Assembly (NCBI GenBank): GCA_035534435.1
Contig: DATLRX010000018.1
Location: 1-46,746 of the forward strand
Source of the DNA: Palsa-851 sp035534435
Lineage (GTDB): Bacteria; Chloroflexota; Dormibacteria; Aeolococcales; Aeolococcaceae
DNA length: 46,746 nucleotides
Direction: 5' to 3'
Shown here: positions 1 to 8,346 of the stretch, one piece after another
How the letters are laid out: the number at the start of each line of letters is the position of its first letter
Position numbering within the stretch: the first letter of the stretch is position 1
Translations under genes and position numbers: made by a program
Notes under the pieces: generated by a model
The model's database searches: none
What the model was told of the DNA's origin: nothing
The model's input: the letters and a program-made list of their open reading frames with translations, nothing else

Positions 1-246
1 CCGGTGCCCGTAGTCCATGTAGGGCTTGCCCACCGTGATCTGGTCGGGAGGCACGCTGACCACGAACTTGGGCGGTGACACATCGTCAATTGCGGCGGGG
101 AACATGAACCTCAGGACTTCAACGCCGCCGAAGAGCACCGATCCTAAAGCTCCGAGTCCACCCATGAGCAAGAGGAAGTTGCGCCGAGACAGCTCGGCGA
201 GGCGTTGCCGCTGTGCCGAGGGATCGGGGTAGGGATTGACTGCCAT
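1..246 (-). CDS. Rieske iron-sulfur protein of a cytochrome bc-type complex, N-terminal part only
   Basis: The gene starts with ATG at 246 and runs off the left edge, leaving 82 codons. The N-terminus carries SRRNFLLLMGGLGALG, a twin-arginine-like stretch followed by one hydrophobic segment. This is the arrangement of Rieske subunits of bc1/b6f-type quinol oxidases, which are Tat-exported and keep the segment as a membrane anchor. The segment after it (FMFPAA, then PPKFVVSVPPDQITVGKP) fits the linker that leads into the Rieske domain. The 2Fe-2S ligands would lie outside the window and cannot be checked. A perfect 18-bp palindrome sits 12 bp upstream of the start, and a copper chaperone of the SCO family lies nearby, so a respiratory role is likely. 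Another twin-arginine iron-sulfur protein is possible. Confidence 0.7.
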   Translation of the reverse strand, partial: MAVNPYPDPSAQRQRLAELSRRNFLLLMGGLGALGSVLFGGVEVLRFMFPAAIDDVSPPKFVVSVPPDQITVGKPYMDYGHR

Positions 247-258
247 CAACTGAGCTAC

Positions 259-276
259 AAACTGACCCGTCAGTTT
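259..276. promoter_or_regulatory. 18-bp perfect palindrome, copy 1 (putative TetR-type operator)
   Basis: The arms AAACTGAC and GTCAGTTT are exact reverse complements around a 2-base centre (CC). The site lies 12 bp upstream of the Rieske start on the minus strand. Just upstream on that strand is ATGGTATCATGG, whose TATCAT could be a -10 box; the palindrome would then cover the transcription start. The same palindrome recurs at 1395-1412. Size and symmetry fit operators of TetR-family repressors, and a decayed TetR gene lies directly beside it. Confidence 0.6.
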
Positions 277-287
277 TGTGTCCATGA

Positions 288-518
288 TACCATGTCGCCG
301 TCGACGACGCCTGCGCCGAGGCGCGAGTCAGCAAGGGCGCCTTCTACGGGTACTTTGATTCCAAGCAGGACCTGTATGCTCTTCGGCGTAGGGAGGAGAA
401 TGCGAGCCTCCGGCCGTGGGTGCCCCGGCCGATCCTCGAGGCCCACAAGCTCCTCAATTTACCCGTCCGCCTGCCGTCCTTCATGACCGCGACCGATGTC
501 GAAACGCTCCGGTGCTAG
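288..518 (+). pseudogene. Decayed TetR-family regulator
   Basis: Frame 288-518 reads DDACAEARVSKGAFYGYFDSKQDL near its start, which is the second half of a TetR HTH domain including the recognition helix (VSKGAFYGYF). About 30-40 N-terminal residues that should precede it are missing, and no in-frame start codon exists: the frame opens straight after a stop at 285-287. Only about 45 poorly recognisable residues follow before a stop, against roughly 130 in an intact ligand-binding domain. The end overlaps the stop codon of the convergent SCO gene. I read it as a relic of a local repressor that once bound the adjacent palindrome. Confidence 0.65.
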
Positions 519-1273
519 TTTCGGGGCCGGGCGCTACGGGTCAGAGCCGCGTCGATCGCTCTCATGAGTTGCGACTGCGTGACTGTCGAGCCGGAATCAA
601 ACAGCGCCACGATCTTCCCCGTCGGGTCGACGACCTCGATATAGTCGTTGTGCACGATGTCGTAGCTGACGCGCGCACTGGATGCTAAAGCGTTCGGCTC
701 GTCGGGTTGGGGAGAGTACGCGCCAGCGGCCTTCTCCCGTGCGATCTCCGCGTTCTCGGCGGACAGACTCGTCTTCGCATAGTAGACGTGAAAGCCGATG
801 CGCACAGCGTGATAGATCTGCGCCGGCGTGCCCGTGAGAAATTGCCACTGCGGGTCGGATGGGTCCGCGCCGTACTGGGCGAGGTACGCCCTCATCTGCG
901 CGGGGCCAGCGCCGACCGGATCGAGGTTGAACGACACGAACTGGACTTTGTCGGCAAGTTCCATCATGGCAAGACGACGCTCGAGGAGCACGAGGTTTCG
1001 CGTGATGAGTGGGCAGTAGGAGGTGCAGTACGGGAAAAGGAAGCTCACCACCTGCACCTTGCCCATGAATTGGGTCGACGTGACGGGACGGCTGAACTGG
1101 TTGACGAGGGAGTACGAGGGCACGCGCCCGAAGTTCGCGCTCTGGTTACTGATCGGCTGCGAGCCTGCTGAGGACGCGGCGCGCAGCACGAGCACGACCG
1201 ATGTTGTGACCGTGGCCAGCACGGTGACGATCACTAAGAACCACCCCAGGCGGGTGCGCATAGCCCTGACCAT
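515..1273 (-). CDS. SCO1/SenC-family copper chaperone, membrane anchored
   Basis: The product is 252 aa from ATG 1273, which has GGAGAG just upstream; a TTG at 1306 would add 11 residues. Residues about 9-31 form one N-terminal membrane segment and the rest is a thioredoxin-like domain outside the membrane. The copper-binding CxxxC is CTSYC (Cys83, Cys87), and the distal histidine is His208 in IVHNDYIEVVDPTGK, so all three SCO ligands are present. SCO proteins insert copper into the CuA site of cytochrome oxidase or act as thiol oxidoreductases. Compared with typical SCO proteins there is an insertion of about 25 residues after the FHVYYAK segment. The palindrome shared with the Rieske gene lies about 120 bp upstream, suggesting one respiratory regulon. 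Confidence 0.9.
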   Translation of the reverse strand: MVRAMRTRLGWFLVIVTVLATVTTSVVLVLRAASSAGSQPISNQSANFGRVPSYSLVNQFSRPVTSTQFMGKVQVVSFLFPYCTSYCPLITRNLVLLERRLAMMELADKVQFVSFNLDPVGAGPAQMRAYLAQYGADPSDPQWQFLTGTPAQIYHAVRIGFHVYYAKTSLSAENAEIAREKAAGAYSPQPDEPNALASSARVSYDIVHNDYIEVVDPTGKIVALFDSGSTVTQSQLMRAIDAALTRSARPRN

Positions 1274-1394
1274 CAGCTCTCCACGGCTCGGCTCGGCGAC
1301 GTGCAATGCGGATTGGGCAGGCGCAGCAAGCGGATGCTGGCGTTCCCGGGGCTGGCATAGGGATCCATTGGCGTGGTCCCGAAGACGTGTTTGT

Positions 1395-1412
1395 AAACTG
1401 ACGAGTCAGTTT
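1395..1412. promoter_or_regulatory. 18-bp perfect palindrome, copy 2 (putative TetR-type operator)
   Basis: The arms AAACTGAC and GTCAGTTT are identical to those at 259-276, with centre GA instead of CC. On the minus strand both copies are preceded by ATGGTAT(C/G)ATGG at nearly the same distance, so the repeated unit is about 35 bp long, a promoter-operator cassette rather than the operator alone. In this copy the candidate -10 is TATGAT. The site lies upstream of the SCO gene. Confidence 0.6.
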
Positions 1413-1744
1413 TATTCCATCATACCATGGCGGTCCACGCCGAAGATCTCCGTCGAGGCGATGAGCGCGTCGTCGTATAGCGCCCGGACCAACTCGATAT
1501 CCGCGGGTCCATTGTGTAGCGCGGGACCGCCGCCACGTCTCGGCCAGCCCATGTCATGGATCAGGCGAAGCACGATCCGACTCGAACATCCGAATCTCTT
1601 TCCAATCTCCGCCGCTGAGAGTCCATCACGCAGATAGAGCCTCTTGACGACGTCAACCGGCAGCGTCTTCCGGTCTTCGCGAACTGCTACGCTGAAGCTG
1701 GCGATGGAGCTCGCCTCAAGGCCTGCCAGATCGGCTGATGGCTC
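1412..1744 (-). pseudogene. Decayed HTH protein of the recombinase/resolvase-HTH type
   Basis: The minus strand is open for 110 codons and encodes a clear helix-turn-helix: VVKRLYLRDGLSAAEIGKRF followed by GCSSRIVLRLIHDMGWPRRGG. It resembles the small actinobacterial HTH proteins and C-terminal HTH domains of serine recombinases. No ATG, GTG or TTG occurs in frame before the HTH, the frame opens right after a stop at 1745-1747, and its own stop codon falls on the edge of the palindrome. It is best read as a fragment. An intact gene using a rare start codon cannot be excluded. Confidence 0.45.
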
Positions 1745-1871
1745 CTACTGACCACGTGTCGGCAGGAGCGACCCTTGATCATCCGAACCGAAAGCGCGCC
1801 GGGAAACTCGAACCGCGAGCCGCAGCCGACCTCTCTCGGCCAAAGTACGTCTCCTTTTGGGGCGCTGACAA

Positions 1872-2150
1872 GTGCCTGATGAACGACAGCGTCACCTGGT
1901 AGAACCGTCGGCCGGAGGAGGGCTCATCCTCAGTTGCGATGACGTGCTATTGCTGCGCGGTGGTCGCGGAACATGGTTGATCGATCTTCAGGTGGACGTT
2001 GGCGGTGTGCAGCGTCGTCTTCAAGTTCCAATCGGCCGCCATAAGGCACTGAGCCGCCTCGCGACCGAGATAGCTAGAGCCGAGGCCGAACAAGTTGCGC
2101 TTGACGGCCCCCCCACCGTGACGTTGCCTCGTTCCACAAAATCGCGGTGA
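1872..2150 (+). CDS. Small hypothetical protein (92 aa)
   Basis: A GTG-started frame of 92 aa that I do not recognise. It has a beta-rich middle (LILSCDDVLLLRGGRGTWLI) and an amphipathic helix with many Ala, Glu and Arg near the end, so it looks more protein-like than the antisense frames around it. No clear ribosome binding site precedes it. It sits convergent to the MutS-like operon, 59 bp from that operon's end. It may be a real small protein or a chance frame. Confidence 0.3.
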   Translation: MPDERQRHLVEPSAGGGLILSCDDVLLLRGGRGTWLIDLQVDVGGVQRRLQVPIGRHKALSRLATEIARAEAEQVALDGPPTVTLPRSTKSR

Positions 2151-2209
2151 CCTAATAAGGACGCCGCAAGACCGCCTCGACCGCCGTGCTTCCGCCTCAG
2201 CTGGCCCGT

Positions 2210-3778
2210 CTAATCCGCGCTTCGCCGTGAACCGTGCCAGTCGGGGCGGCCTCGACGCTGGCCGGGTTCTGAAGAGCGGTCGCTGTCGAGCCACCGGCCG
2301 AGCCGGAAATAGAGATCCTCGCCGAAGCTGGTCGGGAGTGGCTCGGCTACGACGAGTTTGTAATTCCGCTGTCCATCCGGTTGCCGCGGCGCTCGCATGA
2401 AAAGGGTGGTATCCGCCTGAAGCTTGTAGAAGCTCTCGGCGAAGTCGAACTGATGCGTGACGAAGAACACCCTGATCCCTGCCTCGAGGAGCGCACCCAC
2501 GACTTGACGCCCAATCTCAGATCCTTCGCGCTCGTTCGTCGCGGCAAATGACTCGTTGAAAAGAACGAGACTACCGTGGCGGATCTGATCAACGATCTCG
2601 CTCATACGGCTCAGCTCCGCGTCGAGGCGCCCGCTTGTCATGGTTGAGTCCTCCTCCCGGATGAAGTGCGTGAAAACGCCCTGACACACGCTCCCTCGGT
2701 ACGTGTCGGCAGTGACGAACATGCCGCACTGCATCATCAGCTGGGCGAGCCCGACGCTCCTCAGAAACGTCGACTTGCCACCCGAATTTGCACCGGTGAT
2801 GATCACCAGTCGTTTCCCGTCGGCAGCGACATCGTTACCCACGACTCGACTCCCGGAACGGAGCACTAAGCAAGCGTCGCACAGACCGGCAGACGATAAC
2901 GTGAGCGGTTGCAAGGGTGATGGTTTCGGGAAGCAGGTCGTCTCCCCCTTTGCCTCGAGCCGGTCCCGAAGGTTAAGGCAGGCGATGTAGAAGCCCAGCT
3001 CTGCCCTGAGCATGGTGAAGTAGCTCAGGATGTGGTCGGCGGACTGGGCGGCGGCGTTGGCGACGAGATTGATGCCGCGGCTCGTCAGGTCAGCAAGCGC
3101 ATGCGCCCCCGCCTCATCGCGCGGCGGGATGGTGAAGGAATACGCCGAGGGAGGCATGAATCCCAAGCGTTCCTTCCAGCTCCGCTTACCGAGAGCCGGC
3201 GACCGGAGCACGAAACTGATCCCACTGTTGTCTCGGTCCAACTGAGCACTGATCAGCTCGCCGTCGCGGAAGCGCAATTGCTTCAAATGGTAACCGATGG
3301 TCTGAAAGTACTCGTCGTCCAGTTCATGCTGCAGGGTGCGAAAGAGCGCCGTGAGACCGGCGGAACGAAACCTGTCACTGTGCTCGTCAGCGACCCTGCG
3401 CAGTTCCTTGAGACGGACGACGTATGCCTCGAGTTGGCGGATCGCTCCGGAGAGGATCAAGGAGGGGTTTTGGGAGCTGTACCCCCAGATTCCGCGCTTG
3501 TCCTCGAGCGCGCCCAGGGCGATCGCATACAGCCCCCTGACAATCGCGGGCTCGGCGATACAATCGGCGAGAACTCCCTGGCGGTATACGACGCCCTGGG
3601 GGTCGTCGAGGCCGGCGAGAAGGACCCTCATCGACACGTCGTAGAGACACTTGTCGCCGAGCGCCATCGCCTCGAACAAGGTGGTCAGCTCGAGGTCCTG
3701 GATCAGGTCTCGATGATTGGCGGGCAGCTCAGCCCCGAAGTCGAAGTCCCGATCCTCGTAGAGGAGATGCGCCTTCAT
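2210..3778 (-). CDS. Short MutS-like ATPase (second of a pair)
   Basis: The product is 522 aa, much shorter than canonical MutS (about 850 aa). It lacks the N-terminal mismatch-recognition and connector domains. What remains is a helical core (residues about 25-290) and a C-terminal MutS ATPase domain with Walker A GANSGGKST (329-337), a segment FIREEDSTMTSGRLDAELSR that fits the MutS signature region, and Walker B SLVLFNES (403-410). The Walker B carries Asn-Glu where MutS normally has Asp-Glu. The start ATG overlaps the stop of the upstream MutS-like gene (ATGA), so the two are translationally coupled and probably form a heterodimer. The last 30 residues are rich in Arg, Ser and Asp and poorly ordered. 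Mismatch repair is unlikely without the recognition domain; the role is unknown. Confidence 0.85.
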   Translation of the reverse strand: MKAHLLYEDRDFDFGAELPANHRDLIQDLELTTLFEAMALGDKCLYDVSMRVLLAGLDDPQGVVYRQGVLADCIAEPAIVRGLYAIALGALEDKRGIWGYSSQNPSLILSGAIRQLEAYVVRLKELRRVADEHSDRFRSAGLTALFRTLQHELDDEYFQTIGYHLKQLRFRDGELISAQLDRDNSGISFVLRSPALGKRSWKERLGFMPPSAYSFTIPPRDEAGAHALADLTSRGINLVANAAAQSADHILSYFTMLRAELGFYIACLNLRDRLEAKGETTCFPKPSPLQPLTLSSAGLCDACLVLRSGSRVVGNDVAADGKRLVIITGANSGGKSTFLRSVGLAQLMMQCGMFVTADTYRGSVCQGVFTHFIREEDSTMTSGRLDAELSRMSEIVDQIRHGSLVLFNESFAATNEREGSEIGRQVVGALLEAGIRVFFVTHQFDFAESFYKLQADTTLFMRAPRQPDGQRNYKLVVAEPLPTSFGEDLYFRLGRWLDSDRSSEPGQRRGRPDWHGSRRSAD

Positions 3779-5364
3779 GAGACCAGCCTTCGCCGCAAAC
3801 GCTCGTAGGTGACGTTGTGCTTCTCGGCGATGGCGAGCGCATAGGCGAGCCCATCGGCGGGTCCCCTGACGACTTTGTAGGTGCGCTGGGCGGGGTTCTC
3901 GGGAACGATCGTGCTGACCATGCTGACAACGGACTCGGCGAGCGAGGTCAGTTCATCGACGAATGTCACGTACACGGCGATCAGGTCCAGCTGGATGATC
4001 TTCTCCATCACCTTCCTGCCGAGGAAACGAGCATCCTTCAGCGTCGTCGACGTGAAGATCTCGTTCATGATGATGATGCTGTTCGGTGTTGCGGTCTGGA
4101 GGACGTCGCGTATCCGGACGATGTCGTCCTCCAGTTTCCCGCTCATCCTCGTGAGGTCCTCCTCCTTCTCGAAATGGGCGAAGAGGCGATCGTAGAGGAA
4201 GAGCCGAGCCGCACTCCCGGGAACCGGACAGCCGACGCCGGCCAGGTGATGGAGCTGGCCGAAGGTTCTGGCAAAGGTCGTCTTGCCCCCCTGATTCGGG
4301 CCGGACACCAGAAAGATTCGCTCGAGACCAGTCAGACGAAAATCGTTCTGAACAATCGGTTTGTTCTCCGAAACCAGCTTCTTGGCGAGCGCCATATCGA
4401 AGGTGTCAGTCGCGAAGATCTCCTTCGAGGCTGCGCTGACTTCCGGGTAGCAGAAGGGAAGCCCGGCGGCCTGCAGAGGTCTGATGTAGTCGAGATACGC
4501 CAGATAAAATTGGAGCTCACGTTCGAAGCGTCGGACCGTCGCGTCGAAGAACTCTGCGTGGCGGCTGCAATATCCGTCCAGCGCCGTGAATTCGTCGCGG
4601 AACAGAAGAACCAGCTTCGCCAGGATTTGAGCTCCGACGTGATTCATCCCGGGCCAGCTGCGGTACTGGAGCCGATAGTCCTTGACGGCGCCCCGCTTGA
4701 AACGCTCGAACGTCTGCAGGACATCGGCGCTGTAGTCACCCTGTCCTTCGAAGCGGCTCACGTCAACCCTTCCGCCGCGAATTCGGATGCAGTAGCGGAT
4801 CCCGGCGAACGCGTTCTTCCGCTCTAGTGTGTCAGCCGCAAGCAAGGCGAATGCCGAGGAGGCCACGTAGTCGGTGAGAAAGACACGGAAGGCCAGCAGA
4901 GCACGGGAGCTCAGCTGGGAAGAGTCGAGAGCATCGGCAAGGGATCGCAGGGCATCGCAATAGATGGCCGCGGCGTCGAGGAACCATCCCTCGCGCTGGT
5001 ACTGGTATCGCATGTTCGTCAGCTGTCCGAGGTGGGCGCGTACCTCGCGCATCAGGAGGGCAAAGTGCTGGATGCGGTCGAGGAGCGCCGGATCCTCCAG
5101 GTCGCGGAAGACCTCATGGCGATAGTGCACGGTGTCTATGTCGGTGAGCTGCCGGAACAGGATGGACGAAATCAGCTCATGCTCCTCGCGCGTTCCAGCG
5201 ATCGTCGCGATGACCTGGTCGAGATTCAGATCGGTGGCAAAGGAGCGGTCGTCCTCCACGCCGGCGCTCGCCTGCGCCGGATCTTCGCTGACGAGGAGGC
5301 TGCTGAACCCGGCGGGTTTTCCGGCACTACCACCGCCGATCTGCTGGGCTGACTCAGCGCTCAT
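3775..5364 (-). CDS. Short MutS-like ATPase (first of a pair)
   Basis: The product is 529 aa from ATG 5364. The frame is open further upstream, but that part overlaps the MFS gene on the same strand and is not used. Residues 45-300 are a helical MutS core-like region. The ATPase domain has Walker A GPNQGGKTT (355-363), a FEKEEDLTRMSGKLEDDI signature region, and Walker B SIIIMNE (429-435) followed by IFTSTTLKDA. As in its partner, the Walker B aspartate is Asn. There is no mismatch-binding domain. It lies 31 bp after the MFS gene and shares ATGA with the next MutS-like gene. The two paralogs are clearly diverged, which suggests distinct roles within one complex. Confidence 0.85.
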   Translation of the reverse strand: MSAESAQQIGGGSAGKPAGFSSLLVSEDPAQASAGVEDDRSFATDLNLDQVIATIAGTREEHELISSILFRQLTDIDTVHYRHEVFRDLEDPALLDRIQHFALLMREVRAHLGQLTNMRYQYQREGWFLDAAAIYCDALRSLADALDSSQLSSRALLAFRVFLTDYVASSAFALLAADTLERKNAFAGIRYCIRIRGGRVDVSRFEGQGDYSADVLQTFERFKRGAVKDYRLQYRSWPGMNHVGAQILAKLVLLFRDEFTALDGYCSRHAEFFDATVRRFERELQFYLAYLDYIRPLQAAGLPFCYPEVSAASKEIFATDTFDMALAKKLVSENKPIVQNDFRLTGLERIFLVSGPNQGGKTTFARTFGQLHHLAGVGCPVPGSAARLFLYDRLFAHFEKEEDLTRMSGKLEDDIVRIRDVLQTATPNSIIIMNEIFTSTTLKDARFLGRKVMEKIIQLDLIAVYVTFVDELTSLAESVVSMVSTIVPENPAQRTYKVVRGPADGLAYALAIAEKHNVTYERLRRRLVS

Positions 5365-5395
5365 GACACTCTTTCGGTGCTGCATGCGCGTTCGA

Positions 5396-6685
5396 CTAGC
5401 TCGCTGATGTCTGCGCTCCTTCGGTTGGGGACATCCGCAATCCGGCGGAGCCGATGAGTGCAATGACCATCCAGGCCGCCGCGTACGCGAATCCAACAAC
5501 CGGCGATATCGCCGCATACAGCAGGCCAACGACGGTCGACGATGCGAAGTCGCCCGCAGCTTGGACCCCCCCAAGGAGCCCGAAGCCGCTTCCTCTGAGG
5601 TCATCAGGCAACGCCTTCGCGACGAGCGTCGACTCAGCCGTCTCTGCGAGCCCGATTCCACTCCCGGCGAGTGTGAACGCGAGGAGCAGCAGTGGCCAAC
5701 CTTGTCCGGGGAGGGCGAAGCCGACATACGCGAGCACGTAGAGAAGTGCGGCAGATGCAAAGACAACACGCGGCCCAGAGCGATCGATCCAATGTCCTCC
5801 GATGGCCGCCACCGCCGCACCGAAGGCGTTATGCGCTGCATAGATGAGGATCGCGAGCGACGCGGCACCGGTCAGCGACAGGCCGCCAGACTGCAGCTCC
5901 TGAGTGGCGCGAAGAATGAGGAGTGTTGTGGCGACGTTACCCAGCTCGAACGCGGCCACTGGAACCATCGGGCGGAGCAGTCGTGCACGGCGAAGCCGCC
6001 CAAACTCGATCCTGATCGCCCCTTGTGCTGCCGGCAGGTTCCGATGCGCCGCACGTGCGGCGAACGTTATTGCCACGACGGCAAAGAGACCGGGGACAGC
6101 TGCAAGGTACAGGGTTGGTCGTATGCCTATCCACGTGACCAGGCCCGCTGCGAGCAACGGGCCCACAACGGCGCCCAGATTGTCTCCGGCTCGCTCCAGA
6201 CCAAACGCTCGCCCGTAGGCTTGGTGCGGCGCGAGCTCCGCAAGAATGCTATCGCGAGCCGGCGACCGAACACCGCGAGAAGTCCACGCTAGTGCACGGA
6301 GAAGGCCGACCTGCCAGACGGCGACCGTGACTCCAATAAGTCCGGTCGTGATGGCCGTGCCCAAATACCCGCCACTGGCGAGCCGGCTACGCCGGTGGGG
6401 CTGATTGGCCAGCGGGCCGGTGCCGAGCTTGGCGAGCCCCATGAAACTATCGCTGATCCCTTCGACCAACCCGAGTGCCCCGGCTGAGGCGTGCAGCGTC
6501 GCTGTGAAGAAAGACGGCAGGATGGCGGTCGTGATCTCGTGGCCCGTGTCGGAGAAGAAACTCGCTGCGCTGACACCGGCCACCCCGGGTGTGAGCCAGT
6601 GTTTCATCACATTTCCCGAGGCTGCCGATGCCTGCGTTTCACTGTCGCCTGGCTGAACAGAATCGGGCTGCTGCAGCCCAGTCAT
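5396..6685 (-). CDS. MFS permease
   Basis: The product is 429 aa with about 12 predicted membrane segments and a hydrophilic N-terminus of about 30 residues; a second Met at residue 27 (MKHWLTPG) is an alternative start. The motif-A region after the second segment is degenerate (LGTGPLANQPHRR), while RGVRSPARDSILAELAPHQAYGRAFGLERAGDN in the loop and helix after the fourth is typical of drug/sugar-type MFS proteins. The substrate cannot be told. The ATG overlaps the stop of the upstream dynamin-like GTPase gene (ATGA), and the first MutS-like gene follows 31 bp later, so it is the second gene of a coupled four-gene operon. An MFS permease between a membrane-remodelling GTPase and MutS-like ATPases is unusual. 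Confidence 0.85.
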   Translation of the reverse strand: MTGLQQPDSVQPGDSETQASAASGNVMKHWLTPGVAGVSAASFFSDTGHEITTAILPSFFTATLHASAGALGLVEGISDSFMGLAKLGTGPLANQPHRRSRLASGGYLGTAITTGLIGVTVAVWQVGLLRALAWTSRGVRSPARDSILAELAPHQAYGRAFGLERAGDNLGAVVGPLLAAGLVTWIGIRPTLYLAAVPGLFAVVAITFAARAAHRNLPAAQGAIRIEFGRLRRARLLRPMVPVAAFELGNVATTLLILRATQELQSGGLSLTGAASLAILIYAAHNAFGAAVAAIGGHWIDRSGPRVVFASAALLYVLAYVGFALPGQGWPLLLLAFTLAGSGIGLAETAESTLVAKALPDDLRGSGFGLLGGVQAAGDFASSTVVGLLYAAISPVVGFAYAAAWMVIALIGSAGLRMSPTEGAQTSAS

Positions 6686-8346
6686 GTTGCTTCGAGCATC
6701 CGGCGTACGTCCTCAATCTGAGCGATCGCAGCTTCCGCGCCCAGCGGCTGTGCCGCTTGTTCCTGTGCTGCATACTCACTTCGAGTCACGGCCGCGGCCA
6801 GTGCCTCGCTCAACACCGTCCACGAGTCCGAAGCCTCACGAACCCATTGACGTGCAGCGCGGTCGAGGCCCTGGACGGCTGAGTACCGAAGGCGTCCTGC
6901 GAGACGGTCGGCGTCCTCAATCGCCCGTTCGCGGCGAGCTCGCTCGCGCCAACGCCTTCCCAACGCTCCCGGAAGAGTTGCGCGCGCCTGCCGCACTGCC
7001 ATCGCAAGAGCCCCCGGTTCGTCGCTGAGATCGACATGAATAGCGTCCATCGCAACGGGTTGTCCCACATCAAGTAGCGCCTCAGGCAGCGTGACCCCGA
7101 AGGCGTGTCCTGCCCGCTCAGTGAAGAGCGCGACCAGTGCGCGGAGACGCTCCGCGTGCCGGGCGGCGGGCACGCGAATGGCCACGTTGAGAGCACCCGC
7201 GACGTCGCTCCGCCAGGTGTCCGCCGCCGCTGCAACGTGGCTCTCCCATTGGTCGTCACTGCCTGCGAGAAGAGTCTCCGACAGTAACTCCCTCAGGGTG
7301 GCGACCCTCGGCTCGAGAATCGTCTCGGCGGCGCGACGGCACGCAGCGTGAAACACCGATGTCTCCTCGTCTGCGGCGTTCGTCAGTGCTTGAGTTGCCG
7401 CCTCAAACGCGCGACGAGCGGCTGCTGCCTCACTCGCCGGCTTACGCGCTGCGGCCTCCTCAAGGTGCACCGCCACCTCCGCGAGGGCAAGCAGCCTCGC
7501 TGCGAGGCGACGTCCGCGCTGAACCGCCAGCCGATGTTGCTCTCCAGCGATGTCATGTTCCAACCACGATCGGAGCGCCTCAAGGCCACCTCCGCGTTGG
7601 GCGATGGCATCACGGGCCGAGACGACGAACACGGTCACGTCGTTCGATCGACACAAGGCCGCCACCCGAGGCCGTATGAATCCGAGCGCCTCCTCCAATT
7701 CGTCAACGCTGACCAGGTCGGCCTTGGTGATGCATACCGCCACCCGCGCCGCACTCTCGGCGATTTCTGCGAGCAAATCCGCCTCCGATTGCGACAGTGC
7801 GGCATCGATGGTGAGGACGAGCAGTGCCACGTCGACGCGCGGCAGGAACGCCTGCGTCGCGTTGGTGTTGTGCAGATGCACGCTGCCCGTCCCAGGCGTG
7901 TCGATCAGAGTGATGCCGCTTCGCAACAAACGCGCTGGATATTCGATGACCGCTTCACGGACTCCCTTCCGGTTCCCCGGATTCTCACGCTCAACAAGGT
8001 ATGCAGCGAGGTCGCTCATGGCGACCTCCACCTCCACCCCATCCACAAGCTGAAGCCTCGCGCGCGGTCGAGGTCCGAAACGAACCAGGGTCGGAACGGC
8101 CGTCACCGGGACAACCCCGGTGGGTAGCAGCAAGTCATCCAGCAGCGCGTTGATCAGTGTCGATTTGCCTCGTTTGAATTCTCCAATCACGGCCACGTAA
8201 AGCCCCAAACCGATCAACTTGTTAGAAGCCTCGTGCGCGAGCTCGCGCTGTGCGGCAGGGAGCACGCTTAACGAGGCGAGTACGCGCAGTGCTTCGCTGA
8301 GGGGATCACGAACCTCTGGCGCTGTCATCACCATCGCGTTGGCCAC
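6682..8346 (-). CDS. Dynamin-like GTPase
   Basis: The product is 554 aa from GTG 8346; ATG at 8334 or 8328 are equally possible starts. The G domain is complete: G1 GEFKRGKST (55-63), a G2 threonine in PVTAVPT (80-86), G3 DTPG (149-152) and G4 TKAD (207-210). The remaining 300 residues are Ala/Arg/Glu-rich helices fitting the stalk of bacterial dynamin-like proteins. No transmembrane segment is seen, so membrane contact would be through the stalk tip. Such proteins remodel or tether membranes, and some act in stress or phage tolerance. It is first in the operon with the MFS and two MutS-like genes. Confidence 0.85.
   Translation of the reverse strand: MANAMVMTAPEVRDPLSEALRVLASLSVLPAAQRELAHEASNKLIGLGLYVAVIGEFKRGKSTLINALLDDLLLPTGVVPVTAVPTLVRFGPRPRARLQLVDGVEVEVAMSDLAAYLVERENPGNRKGVREAVIEYPARLLRSGITLIDTPGTGSVHLHNTNATQAFLPRVDVALLVLTIDAALSQSEADLLAEIAESAARVAVCITKADLVSVDELEEALGFIRPRVAALCRSNDVTVFVVSARDAIAQRGGGLEALRSWLEHDIAGEQHRLAVQRGRRLAARLLALAEVAVHLEEAAARKPASEAAAARRAFEAATQALTNAADEETSVFHAACRRAAETILEPRVATLRELLSETLLAGSDDQWESHVAAAADTWRSDVAGALNVAIRVPAARHAERLRALVALFTERAGHAFGVTLPEALLDVGQPVAMDAIHVDLSDEPGALAMAVRQARATLPGALGRRWRERARRERAIEDADRLAGRLRYSAVQGLDRAARQWVREASDSWTVLSEALAAAVTRSEYAAQEQAAQPLGAEAAIAQIEDVRRMLEAT

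Noticed and set aside
5365..5868. 168-residue N-terminal extension of the first MutS-like protein
   Set aside because: It overlaps the MFS gene on the same strand in another frame, is Arg/Ser-rich, and ATG 5364 gives the natural N-terminus.
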